Below, piece after piece: positions 1 to 6,421 of a DNA stretch of 10,252 nucleotides. Under the pieces are notes generated by a model. The model did not search any database. It was not told the origin of the DNA and saw nothing but the letters and a program-made list of their open reading frames with translations. The DNA is from an uncultured Lachnospiraceae bacterium (GTDB lineage Bacteria; Bacillota; Clostridia; Lachnospirales; Lachnospiraceae), in contig CACXEL010000230.1 in NCBI GenBank assembly GCA_902766655.1, positions 1-10,252 on the forward strand, written 5' to 3'. How positions within the stretch are numbered: the stretch's first letter is position 1; every line of letters begins with the position of its first letter. The position numbers and the translations under genes are program-made.

Positions 1-187
1 GCTTCTCGTTCTCGCCGCCCTGCTTGGACAGGAGGTTCTCGATGTGCTCCACCGCCGGTGTGTCGATGGAGGAAAAGCCGAATTCGGCGTAAGTGCTGCG
101 GATCAGGCTGATGCAATAGTTGCGCACGGCCATCTCCGCGGGCAGGATGTCTCGCATGCCGTTCACCGGCTTCTTGATCATTGTCAT
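1..187 (-). CDS. hisS: Histidyl-tRNA synthetase, N-terminal fragment (cut by left window edge)
   Basis: Only the first 62 codons are present; the rest lies beyond position 1. The product charges tRNA-His with histidine in the cytoplasm. The translated start reads MTMIKKPVNGMRDILPAEMA, and further on comes the class II motif-1 region TPAVEHIENL followed by SKQGGENEK. This is the hallmark HisS N-terminus: the K-x-x-x-G-x-RD-I-LP opening and the TPxxE block near residue 43. The start chosen is the ATG at 185-187, which overlaps the stop of the upstream HD-GYP gene in an ATGA junction, with AAGGAG 10 nt upstream. A second in-frame ATG at 179-181 is 16 nt from that site and less likely. The overlap implies translational coupling to the HD-GYP gene. 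No T-box leader can fit in front of it. Confidence 0.93.
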   Translation of the reverse strand, partial: MTMIKKPVNGMRDILPAEMAVRNYCISLIRSTYAEFGFSSIDTPAVEHIENLLSKQGGENEK

Positions 188-942
188 GTATTCATATCTC
201 CTTCCTTGCCTGTCACCTGGGCCATGACCTGGCGCAGGATGACGGCGGTACTGTCTCCGATATTGGCGGTACCGCTCTCGTCCACGTGGAAAAGGGCAGC
301 CGCCAGGTCTTCGTTTTCTGCGGCCTCCCGCATGAGTTCCCGGATCTCCGGCACCTCGGTGAGAAGCTCGATGTCGGATTCGGGAAAAACCACCTGATAG
401 CTTGTCCCCACCCGGTGAATCACCCTCTGAAAAGCGAGAAATACTCTCATATCAAAATGGTCGATCTCACCGATCATGAGGGCGATCGCATCATCCATGG
501 AAAAGCTCTTCCGGTAAGGCCGGTCGGTCGTGAGCGCCGCGAACACGTCGCAGACCCGGATGATCCGGGACCCGTAAGGAATCTTCTCACCGGCCAGATT
601 GTCCGGATACCCCGACCCGTCGTAGTTCTCATGATGGAACCGTACCACCTCGCAGATATAGTCGCTGTATCCCAGTTCCTTCAGGATATCGTAGGACAGC
701 ATCGAGTGCATCCGCACGTACTTCATCTCCTCGATGACCAGCGGACTCACAAAGCAGGTCTCTCCCCTCAGATAATCTGTGAGCCTCAGCTTCCCGATAT
801 CATGAAGCAGCCCCGCCAGTGTCAACTCATAGACCTCCGCCTCGCCGAGCCCCAGCTCCGTCGCCAGGTCCCTCACCAGGCAGGACACATACGTCCCGTG
901 GGCAAGCTCTTCCGTCAAATTATAGTCTACTATTCGCCCCAT
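184..942 (-). CDS. Stand-alone HD-GYP domain phosphodiesterase (probable c-di-GMP hydrolase)
   Basis: A 252-residue soluble protein with one HD-GYP domain at roughly residues 5-180 and no visible sensor, receiver or membrane segment. The expected metal-site residues are all there: E11 and H15 four apart, H47-D48 in LLHDIGK with K51, H79 in RMHSMLSYDIL, H103-H104-E105, the GYP signature DGSGYP at 108-113, and D132 in CDVFAALTTDRPYR. HD-GYP enzymes hydrolyse cyclic di-GMP, and some act on cyclic GMP-AMP; the substrate here is inferred. Residues 180-252 form an acidic C-terminal extension I do not recognise. The gene starts at the ATG at 940-942, preceded by GGGGA and, 18 nt further up, by a strong promoter. 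It ends in a 4-bp overlap with hisS. The intact ligand set argues for an active enzyme rather than a degenerate regulator. Confidence 0.88.
   Translation of the reverse strand: MGRIVDYNLTEELAHGTYVSCLVRDLATELGLGEAEVYELTLAGLLHDIGKLRLTDYLRGETCFVSPLVIEEMKYVRMHSMLSYDILKELGYSDYICEVVRFHHENYDGSGYPDNLAGEKIPYGSRIIRVCDVFAALTTDRPYRKSFSMDDAIALMIGEIDHFDMRVFLAFQRVIHRVGTSYQVVFPESDIELLTEVPEIRELMREAAENEDLAAALFHVDESGTANIGDSTAVILRQVMAQVTGKEGDMNT
198..203 (-). promoter_or_regulatory. Ribosome binding site of hisS inside the HD-GYP gene
   Basis: AAGGAG on the minus strand, lying in the last codons of the HD-GYP gene, 10 nt before the ATG at 187. It decides between the two close in-frame ATGs of hisS (187 and 181) in favour of the first, and means hisS can be initiated independently as well as by coupling. 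Confidence 0.6.
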
Positions 943-960
943 ATTTTTCCCCGGTCAAGT

Positions 961-989
961 ATCATAACACCGCTTCCGGCACTTGTAAA
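961..989 (-). promoter_or_regulatory. Sigma-A-type promoter for the HD-GYP/hisS unit
   Basis: On the minus strand, TTTACA (989-984) and TATGAT (966-961) are separated by exactly 17 nt, and a TGT just before the -10 box gives the extended TGnTATGAT form. Predicted transcription starts near 954-956, leaving a leader of only about 12-13 nt before the ATG at 942. This is the best promoter in the window. It lets the HD-GYP gene and hisS be transcribed independently of hemZ. Confidence 0.75.
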
Positions 990-1000
990 GTCATCTCTGC

Positions 1001-1015
1001 GGCGGATCTTCCGCC
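1001..1015. repeat. Short perfect inverted repeat between hemZ stop and HD-GYP promoter
   Basis: GGCGGA-TCT-TCCGCC, a 6-bp perfect stem with a 3-nt loop, lying 22 bp beyond the hemZ stop and 11 bp upstream of the -35 box. There is no T-run on either side, so it is not a convincing intrinsic terminator. It could be a weak hairpin at the hemZ mRNA end or a small operator; neither is shown. Confidence 0.35.
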
Positions 1016-1036
1016 TCTCTCCTGTCCGGCCGGGCC

Positions 1037-2446
1037 TTAAGCGTCGGACCCGGCGCCCCCAGCCATCCGCTCGAGGTAGGTCTTCACGTCCTTGGGATTG
1101 ATGCGGCGCTCGATGCGGCCGTCAGGAAAGACGAGCTTGGTGGAGGCGCCGGAGCCGAAGGCCCGGATCTCCTGGAGCTCTTCCATGATCAGGATGTTGT
1201 AGAGACAGGCCTTGCCGGGGAGGGCAAAACCTGTGTTCTCGAGGCCGCCCTTCATGTTCTTCTGGCGATAGAGGTAGTAGGGAACCATGCCCATGCGGCG
1301 CGCAGCGTCGTAGGCGATCCCGATGATTTCCTCGGAATTCTCGAAGGAGAGCCCCTCGTAGCGCGTGTAATCGTCGATCAGGCCGGCCTCGTGGGCCTCC
1401 CGCAGCGATCTGGTAAGCCGCGAGGCCCGCTTGACCGCCAGGGAGTGGACGGTGAAGGAGTCAGGCATCAGGCGCTCGATCTCGGCGACCGTGTGGGCGA
1501 CGTCGGCGGCAGTCTCACCGGGAAGCCCGAGGATGATGTCCATATTGATGTTGTCGAAACCCATCTCGCGGGCCAGGCCAAAGGCCCTGAACGTGTCCTC
1601 CACCGTGTGCCTCCGGCCGATCAGGTCTAGCGTCCGCTGGTTCATGGTCTGGGGATTCACTGAGATCCGGCTGATGCCGTGCCTGCGGAGGACAGCCAGC
1701 TTTTCGCGTGTGATGGAGTCTGGCCGACCGGCCTCCACGGTAAATTCAACGCATCCGCCCAGGTCCCAGGTCTCCTCGACGGCCGTCAGCAGCCGGTCCA
1801 GCTGCTCCGGCAGGAGGGACGTGGGAGTGCCGCCTCCGATATAGACGGTGGTCGGGGAGGGGCGGCCGGCAAGGCCGGTCCTCATTTCCCGGATCATGGC
1901 GTCCAGATAGTCGTCCATCCGCCTGCCCCAGACCGACGCGGGGCTGGAGGAGAAGGTGCAGTAAAGGCAGATGGAGGGGCAGAACGGGACGTTCAGGTAA
2001 AGGCTGAAGGTGTCCGGGCCAAGCGGAATGTCCCGGAGCAGCGCACGCTCGTTCTCCGCCACCTCGATGGCCAGGTCGATCTTCCCGTCAGACGCCAGGT
2101 AGTCCTCCCGGATCCGGCTGCGGATCTCCGCCCGCGGCATGCCCTCCTCCAGGTACTTCATGGGGATCTTGGTGGGCCGGATGCCGGACAGGGTCCCCCA
2201 GGGCAGCGTGTGGCCGGTATACGTGCTGAGCATGCCGTAAAGCTCCCGTTTCAGGCTGTCCTTGGCCGCCTTCCGGTCCGCATAGTCCGGAATATCGACG
2301 CACAGCAAAAGATCGCGGGCAGCTTCACATTTCTCCGTGTCGCTGTCCGTGAAAATGGAGACATCATCGTCCGGAAAGAAGCTCTTTACCAGAGAGTGGA
2401 TGTCGTACATGAAATCATCTTTGCTGAGTCTTATGCCAATGTTCAT
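1037..2446 (-). CDS. hemZ: HemZ-type radical SAM protein (coproporphyrinogen III dehydrogenase-like)
   Basis: 469 residues, the usual length for HemZ. An N-terminal domain (about 1-145) of the HemZ type, including the block LSGIRPTKI, precedes a radical SAM barrel. The [4Fe-4S] cluster motif CPSICLYC supplies C156, C160 and C163; the GGGTPTS block at 204-210 is the SAM-binding glycine motif. The C-terminal part has PYYLYRQKN (389-397) and GSGASTK (431-437), both typical of HemZ. Family annotation is oxygen-independent oxidation of coproporphyrinogen III in haem synthesis, but the extra cysteine of true HemN (CxxxCxxCxC) is absent here, and the same fold includes HemW haem chaperones, so the exact reaction is uncertain. 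The ATG start overlaps the stop of the MBL hydrolase gene as ATGA with no good ribosome binding site of its own, pointing to translational coupling. Confidence 0.88.
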   Translation of the reverse strand: MNIGIRLSKDDFMYDIHSLVKSFFPDDDVSIFTDSDTEKCEAARDLLLCVDIPDYADRKAAKDSLKRELYGMLSTYTGHTLPWGTLSGIRPTKIPMKYLEEGMPRAEIRSRIREDYLASDGKIDLAIEVAENERALLRDIPLGPDTFSLYLNVPFCPSICLYCTFSSSPASVWGRRMDDYLDAMIREMRTGLAGRPSPTTVYIGGGTPTSLLPEQLDRLLTAVEETWDLGGCVEFTVEAGRPDSITREKLAVLRRHGISRISVNPQTMNQRTLDLIGRRHTVEDTFRAFGLAREMGFDNINMDIILGLPGETAADVAHTVAEIERLMPDSFTVHSLAVKRASRLTRSLREAHEAGLIDDYTRYEGLSFENSEEIIGIAYDAARRMGMVPYYLYRQKNMKGGLENTGFALPGKACLYNILIMEELQEIRAFGSGASTKLVFPDGRIERRINPKDVKTYLERMAGGAGSDA

Positions 2447-3075
2447 TCGTCTATCCCGAAAATCCGTCTCTCCTGCCCGATGGAGGTGGTCCGCCCGTGT
2501 CCCGGCAGGACGGCCGTATCCAAAGGCAGGGTGAAATAGAGCCGCTTCCGGCTCTCAAGCATCTCCTCGTCAGAGCCAGTGGGCAGGTCCGTCCGGCCAT
2601 AGCTGCCGAGAAAGAGGGTGTCGCCCGCTATGAGGAGCTTTTCCTCCTTCATATAGTAGCAGACGCTGCCGGCCGTGTGCCCCGGCGTAGCCATGACCTT
2701 GAAGGTGAAGCCCGCGTAATGGAGCTCATCCCCCTCGTCCACGGTCACGTCCGGGCGGACCGTGTAGTTCGGGTCGCCGAGCGGCGTGCTGTTGATGGAG
2801 GGGTCGCCCAGCATGCTCTCCCGGACCGAAGCCACGATGGGAGCATCCGGGAAGAGGGCCTTCAGTTCGTTGACCGCCAGAATGTGGTCGAAATGGCCGT
2901 GGGTCAGAAGGAAGGCTACAGGACGGGCATTGTTCTGACGAATGAGGTCGGCAAGCCGGGACGCGTCCCCGCCGGGGTCCGCGATGACGAGCTCACGGGT
3001 GTCTTCATTTTCAATAAAGTAGCAGTTGGTGTCGTAGAGGCCGACCACCCTGCCGTATAAGTGCAGCTTTGGCAT
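2443..3075 (-). CDS. MBL-fold metallo-hydrolase (glyoxalase II-like)
   Basis: 210 residues from the chosen ATG. The metallo-beta-lactamase metal motif THGHFDH gives H59, H61, D63 and H64. H133 follows in PGHTAGSVCYY, D152 in AGDTLF, and H193 in LPGHGRTTSIGQE, so a dinuclear metal site is complete. The size and motif set fit the glyoxalase II-like subgroup of cytoplasmic thioester hydrolases; the true substrate cannot be read from sequence. The open frame extends five codons further up to a TTG at 3090 that overlaps the rel stop, but that TTG has no ribosome binding site. The ATG at 3073-3075 is preceded by AAGGCGG and starts MPKLHLYG, close to where the family usually begins. It lies 11 bp after rel and overlaps hemZ by 4 bp, so it sits in one operon with both. 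Confidence 0.88.
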   Translation of the reverse strand: MPKLHLYGRVVGLYDTNCYFIENEDTRELVIADPGGDASRLADLIRQNNARPVAFLLTHGHFDHILAVNELKALFPDAPIVASVRESMLGDPSINSTPLGDPNYTVRPDVTVDEGDELHYAGFTFKVMATPGHTAGSVCYYMKEEKLLIAGDTLFLGSYGRTDLPTGSDEEMLESRKRLYFTLPLDTAVLPGHGRTTSIGQERRIFGIDE

Positions 3076-3086
3076 ATTCCCGCCTT

Positions 3087-5411
3087 TCAACCGGTCTTTC
3101 TGGTTATATCGAGGACACTGGGGATATTCATGAGGATCCGGATCAGTTCGTCCAGCTCACCCCTGGAGTGGACCTCAAAGCTGATATCGATGTTGGCCGT
3201 TCCCTGCCGAAGACTGTTCCTGGTCATCACATTCACGATGGAGATCTTGCGTTCAGAGAAGATCTTGGAAACGTCAGCCAGAAGGCCGGTCCGGTTGGCG
3301 CAGTAGATGCTGATCTCAGCCAGATAGGCGCTGCCCGTGCCGAGCTCGGGATTGTCCATCTGCCATTCCGCCTCCAGCAGCCTGGCACGGTCGTAGTCGT
3401 TCATGTGGATCAGGTTGATGCAGTCGGTCCTGTGGATGGTGACGCCTCTGCCGCGGGTGATATAGCCGACGATCTCGTCGCCCGGGATCGGGCTGCAACA
3501 CTTGGCAAAATGGACCGCCAGGTCCTTCATTCCCTTGACAATGATGCCGCTCCTGCCCTCCTTGCGGACCAGGGGCAGCTTCTCCTTGTTGTGGGAAATG
3601 ACCTCCAGCACCTCCTGGTCGGTGATGTTCCTGGCCTTTTCCTTCTCATAGGCGTCGATCATGCGGTTGACGACCTGGCCCTCCTTGAGCCCGCCGTAGC
3701 CGATGGTCGCCAGCATATTGTCCAGTTCCTTGAAGCCGTAGCGTTCCAGAGCCGGATTCAGGTATTCCGGCTTCAGGAGCTCGCTTATGGAGTAGCCCTT
3801 GTTCTTGGCATAGGCGGTGATCAGCTCCCGCCCCTTGTCGATATTCTCCGACTTGAGCTGCTTGCGGAACCACTGGTTGATCTTGTTCTTGGCCTGGGTA
3901 CTCTTTACGATCTTGAGCCAGTCGCGGCTGGGGCCCTTGGCATTCTGGGAGGTGATAATCTCGATCTGGTCGCCGGTCCGCAGGATATATTCGATGGGGA
4001 CAAGCTTCCCGTTCACCCTGGCGCCCACCATCCGGTTGCCGACGGCGGAGTGGACGCTGTAAGCGAAGTCCACCGTACAGGAGCCGTTGGGCAGGGCCTT
4101 GACGTCGCCCGCCGGCGAGAAGACGTAGACGTTGTCCGAGAAGAGATTCAGGTCGGACTTGAGCAGGGACATGAACTCCCGGTTGTCCGACATATCCCGC
4201 TGCCATTCCAGGATCTGGCGCAGCCAGGCCAGCTTCTCCTCCTCGTTGTTGCCGGAATCGGCCACGCCGTTGGAAGCCTCCTTATATTTCCAGTGGGCGG
4301 CGATACCGTATTCAGCCGTCCGGTGCATGTCCTCGGTCCGGATCTGGACCTCGAAGGGCATACCGCCCGGCCCGATCAGTGTCGTGTGGAGGGACTGGTA
4401 CATATTGGGCTTGGGCATGGCTATGTAGTCCTTGAAGCGCCCGGGCACCGGTTTGAACATCTCATGGACCATGCCGATGGCTGCATAGCAGTCAGGAATC
4501 GTATCCACGATGATCCGGACCGCATAGAGGTCGTAGATCTGGTCGATGGTCTTCTCCTGGTTGACCATCTTCTTGTAGATGGAGAAATAATGCTTGACGC
4601 GGCCCTTGACGGATCCCCGCAGCTGATAGTCGTCAAGCCGCTTGCGAATGACCGTCACGATGCTCTCGATGAAGCGCTGGCGCTCGGCCACCCGGGAGTC
4701 CATCTCCTCCACCAGCTGCTGGTAGATATCCGGATGTATGAACATGAGGGCCCGGTCGTCCAGCTCATTCTTGATCTTGGCGATACCCAGCCGGCCGGCG
4801 ATGGGCGAATAGATGTCCAGGGTCTCCCTGGCGATCTCCTTCTGCTTCTCCGGCTTCATATACTGGAGGGTCCGCATGTTGTGGAGACGGTCCGCCAGCT
4901 TGATGATGATGACCCGGATGTCCTTGGCCATGGCCAGGAACATCTTTCTCAGATTCTCGGCCTGCTCCTCGACCTTGTCCCGGTGAAAGCCGATCTTGCC
5001 CAGCTTGGTGACGCCGCTGACCAGGAGCTCCACCTCGCTGCCGAACTCGCGCCGGATGTCCTCCTCGGTGAAGGTCGTATCCTCCACGACGTCGTGGAGC
5101 AGCCCGGCCGCTATGGTCTCCTTGTCCATCTCCAGGTCAGACAGGATCATGGCCACGCTCAGCGGATGCACGATGTAGGGCTCTCCGGACTTGCGCCGCT
5201 GGTTTGCATGTGCCTCGCTGGCGAGGTCGTAGGCCTTTTTGATCATAGTCATATCGTCGGAAGGATGGTATTTTAAGACCTTCTCCCTGAGCTGGGCATA
5301 GAGCTCCTCCGGCGTCTTGAACTCACCCGGGTTGATGATATCCTTCCCTTCCTTATTCTGCTGTAGAAGCGGTGTACTTTGGAGTTTGCTGGTTGCGATT
5401 TCTTCTGACAT
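3087..5411 (-). CDS. relA: Bifunctional (p)ppGpp synthetase/hydrolase, RelA/SpoT family long RSH
   Basis: 774 residues with the full long-RSH layout. The N-terminal HD hydrolase domain (about 50-205) keeps R73, H82, H106-D107, E110-D111, D174 and N178. The synthetase domain (about 240-380) has the GRVKHYFSIYKK block (270-281), PKPNMYQSLHTT with Y338, and E354 in EVQIRT. A TGS domain covers about 427-487, a Cys-containing zinc-finger-like region includes HFAKCCSPIPGD (C638, C639) and C664, and an ACT domain occupies about 697-770. The RFKD at 325-328 is the RxKD form typical of bifunctional enzymes rather than the ExDD of synthetase-only RelA. It makes (p)ppGpp from ATP and GDP/GTP during the ribosome-sensed stringent response and degrades it otherwise. 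The start at 5411 has GGAGG 5 nt upstream; the frame stays open for 46 further codons without a good ribosome binding site. Confidence 0.95.
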   Translation of the reverse strand: MSEEIATSKLQSTPLLQQNKEGKDIINPGEFKTPEELYAQLREKVLKYHPSDDMTMIKKAYDLASEAHANQRRKSGEPYIVHPLSVAMILSDLEMDKETIAAGLLHDVVEDTTFTEEDIRREFGSEVELLVSGVTKLGKIGFHRDKVEEQAENLRKMFLAMAKDIRVIIIKLADRLHNMRTLQYMKPEKQKEIARETLDIYSPIAGRLGIAKIKNELDDRALMFIHPDIYQQLVEEMDSRVAERQRFIESIVTVIRKRLDDYQLRGSVKGRVKHYFSIYKKMVNQEKTIDQIYDLYAVRIIVDTIPDCYAAIGMVHEMFKPVPGRFKDYIAMPKPNMYQSLHTTLIGPGGMPFEVQIRTEDMHRTAEYGIAAHWKYKEASNGVADSGNNEEEKLAWLRQILEWQRDMSDNREFMSLLKSDLNLFSDNVYVFSPAGDVKALPNGSCTVDFAYSVHSAVGNRMVGARVNGKLVPIEYILRTGDQIEIITSQNAKGPSRDWLKIVKSTQAKNKINQWFRKQLKSENIDKGRELITAYAKNKGYSISELLKPEYLNPALERYGFKELDNMLATIGYGGLKEGQVVNRMIDAYEKEKARNITDQEVLEVISHNKEKLPLVRKEGRSGIIVKGMKDLAVHFAKCCSPIPGDEIVGYITRGRGVTIHRTDCINLIHMNDYDRARLLEAEWQMDNPELGTGSAYLAEISIYCANRTGLLADVSKIFSERKISIVNVMTRNSLRQGTANIDISFEVHSRGELDELIRILMNIPSVLDITRKTG

Positions 5412-5416
5412 AGGAA

Positions 5417-5421
5417 CCTCC
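5417..5421 (-). promoter_or_regulatory. Ribosome binding site that sets the rel start
   Basis: GGAGG on the minus strand, 5 nt before the ATG at 5409-5411. It chooses this ATG over the in-frame TTG and ATG at 5549 and 5546, which lack such a site. Confidence 0.75.
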
Positions 5422-5500
5422 GGAGTCTCATTTGACGGAACAGCGTCCGGGGCCTTTGGCGGCCGCCGCTGCCATGACTGCTTTTCCGCTTTTGCGACCG

Positions 5501-5528
5501 GGGAGAAACACACCGGGCGTTTTCTCCC
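5501..5528 (-). other. Perfect 8-bp stem-loop in the rel leader
   Basis: GGGAGAAA (5501-5508) and TTTCTCCC (5521-5528) form a perfect 8-bp stem around a 12-nt loop, about 90 nt upstream of the rel start. Neither strand has a T-run after it, so it is not a terminator. It sits directly after the imperfect hairpin at 5550-5578, so a rel mRNA beginning near 5594 would carry both. No known riboswitch consensus was recognised. Confidence 0.4.
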
Positions 5529-5536
5529 ACTGAGAT

Positions 5537-5578
5537 AAAAATACATCAAACCGGGGCCGACGGTCAGCCGGCTCCGGT
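5537..5578 (-). terminator. Possible intrinsic terminator downstream of apt
   Basis: On the minus strand, a GC-rich 10-bp stem with one A-C mismatch (5550-5559 with 5569-5578, 9-nt loop) is followed by TTTGATGTATTTTT. The U-tract is interrupted, so termination may be partial. It lies about 72 bp after the apt stop and would separate apt from rel or attenuate read-through into rel. Confidence 0.4.
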
Positions 5579-5600
5579 CTGTTCCTTATTGCTTGAACGA

Positions 5601-5606
5601 ATTATA
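5601..5606 (-). promoter_or_regulatory. Candidate -10 box upstream of rel
   Basis: A perfect TATAAT on the minus strand, between apt and rel. No acceptable -35 hexamer is found at 16-18 nt, and there is no TGn extension, so this is a weak promoter call. If used, transcription would start near 5594 and the hairpin at 5550-5578 would sit in the first 50 nt of the rel leader. Confidence 0.3.
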
Positions 5607-5649
5607 CTCTCAGGAAATAAATCCCTTCCGCCTTCCGGCCTCGTCCCCT

Positions 5650-6180
5650 TTACTTGCCTTCGTAAACAATGACGCTTTCCACGTCGTAGTCCTTCAGTTT
5701 CTCCCTGCCGTTCAGACCGGCCAGCTCCATGAGGAAGACCATCTTGACGACCTTGCCGCCGAGACGCTCGATCATATGGGCCGCTGCCTGGATGGTGCCG
5801 CCCGTGGCGATCAGGTCGTCAATGAGGACCACCTTCTGGCCCGGCTTGATGGAGTCCTTATGCATCTCGATGGTAGCTGTGCCGTACTCAAGATCATAGG
5901 TCTCGGAAATGGTCTCACAGGGAAGCTTGCCCTTCTTGCGGACCAGAACGAAAGGCTTGTGCAGGTTGTAGGCGACCGGCATGCCGAAAATGAAGCCCCT
6001 GGACTCCGTTCCGGCAATCACGTCAAAGTCAAGACCCTCCAGCTTGGCCTGGATGCCGTCGATGGCAAGCTTCAGTCCGTCCGCATCCTGAAGGACGCTG
6101 GTGACGTCCCGGAACATGATGCCGGGCTCCGGGAAATCGGGGATCGTTCTTACATAATCTTCCACTTTGGTACTTTTCAT
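5650..6180 (-). CDS. apt: Adenine phosphoribosyltransferase
   Basis: 176 residues, standard for bacterial Apt. It salvages adenine by joining it to PRPP to give AMP, in the cytoplasm. The N-terminus reads VEDYVRTIPDFPEPGIMFRD, as in most Apt proteins. The segment GTESRGFIFG (57-66) is the typical substrate-site region, RKKGKLP (81-87) is the flexible-loop region, and the PRPP-binding motif VVLIDDLIATGGT spans residues 117-129. The ATG at 6178-6180 has GGAGGAG (6187-6193) 6 nt upstream. It lies between recJ and rel with about 235 bp on each side, so it may be its own transcript driven by the extended -10 promoter near 6398. Apt next to rel is a common Firmicute arrangement, plausibly because both draw on purine nucleotide pools. 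Confidence 0.96.
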   Translation of the reverse strand: MKSTKVEDYVRTIPDFPEPGIMFRDVTSVLQDADGLKLAIDGIQAKLEGLDFDVIAGTESRGFIFGMPVAYNLHKPFVLVRKKGKLPCETISETYDLEYGTATIEMHKDSIKPGQKVVLIDDLIATGGTIQAAAHMIERLGGKVVKMVFLMELAGLNGREKLKDYDVESVIVYEGK

Positions 6181-6198
6181 GGCTTTCTCCTCCAGTCT

Positions 6199-6350
6199 GC
6201 GCCGCTGGCGCCGGTTCCATATTGTACGCGGAAGCGACGGGCCGGGGCCTTTCCGCAGAAGTTCCCTGACGGCCGCCCGCGAACGAGAGGAAGGCGATCA
6301 TCCCATTCCTCCCCGTTTCCGAGTTCCGATCCGGCCCTCACGTGGGCCGG
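6199..6350 (-). other. Structured part of the apt leader
   Basis: This stretch would be in the apt mRNA if the promoter at 6393-6421 is used. It contains a perfect 7-bp hairpin, CCGGCCC (6331-6337) with GGGCCGG (6344-6350), and a GCGCC-GCT-GGCGC hairpin (6199-6211) that ends 5 bp upstream of the apt ribosome binding site. It also carries GGGGAGG (6308-6314) placed 6 nt before an ATG at 6301, opening a 90-codon frame that runs out of frame into apt. I recognise no purine, PRPP or ppGpp riboswitch consensus. Confidence 0.35.
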
Positions 6351-6357
6351 TCCCACA

Positions 6358-6384
6358 CCGTTTTGACTGTAAAACGGTTTTTTT
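6358..6384 (+). terminator. Intrinsic terminator in plus orientation between recJ and apt
   Basis: On the plus strand CCGTTTT (6358-6364), a 6-nt loop, and AAAACGG (6371-6377) are followed at once by seven Ts (6378-6384). The stem and T-run have textbook terminator form, but they would stop transcription running from low to high coordinates, while every gene here runs the other way. Read on the minus strand the hairpin is followed by TGTGGG, so it would not terminate recJ. Confidence 0.55.
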
Positions 6385-6392
6385 AGGAAAAT

Positions 6393-6421
6393 ATTATAGC
6401 ATTATTCAGCCATTAATTAAA
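6393..6421 (-). promoter_or_regulatory. Extended -10 promoter for apt, overlapping the 3' end of recJ
   Basis: On the minus strand TGCTATAAT (6401-6393) is a perfect extended -10 element. A poor -35, TTTAAT (6421-6416), lies 17 nt upstream and overlaps the last codons of recJ; extended -10 promoters tolerate a weak -35. Transcription would start near 6386 and give apt a leader of about 205 nt. Confidence 0.6.

Noticed and set aside
943..1036. T-box leader for hisS in the hemZ to HD-GYP gap
   Set aside because: The gap is only 94 bp, the promoter fills its downstream part, and neither a specifier stem nor the T-box sequence is present.
181..1101. Plus-strand 306-codon frame over the HD-GYP gene
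   Set aside because: Antisense shadow of a protein with a complete HD-GYP motif set; no family resemblance of its own.
3069..5276. A 735-codon open frame on the plus strand opposite rel
   Set aside because: It lies wholly antisense to a clear 774-residue Rel protein, and its translation is low-complexity, rich in D, V, L, H and G, with no domain. GC-rich genes often leave such antisense frames open.
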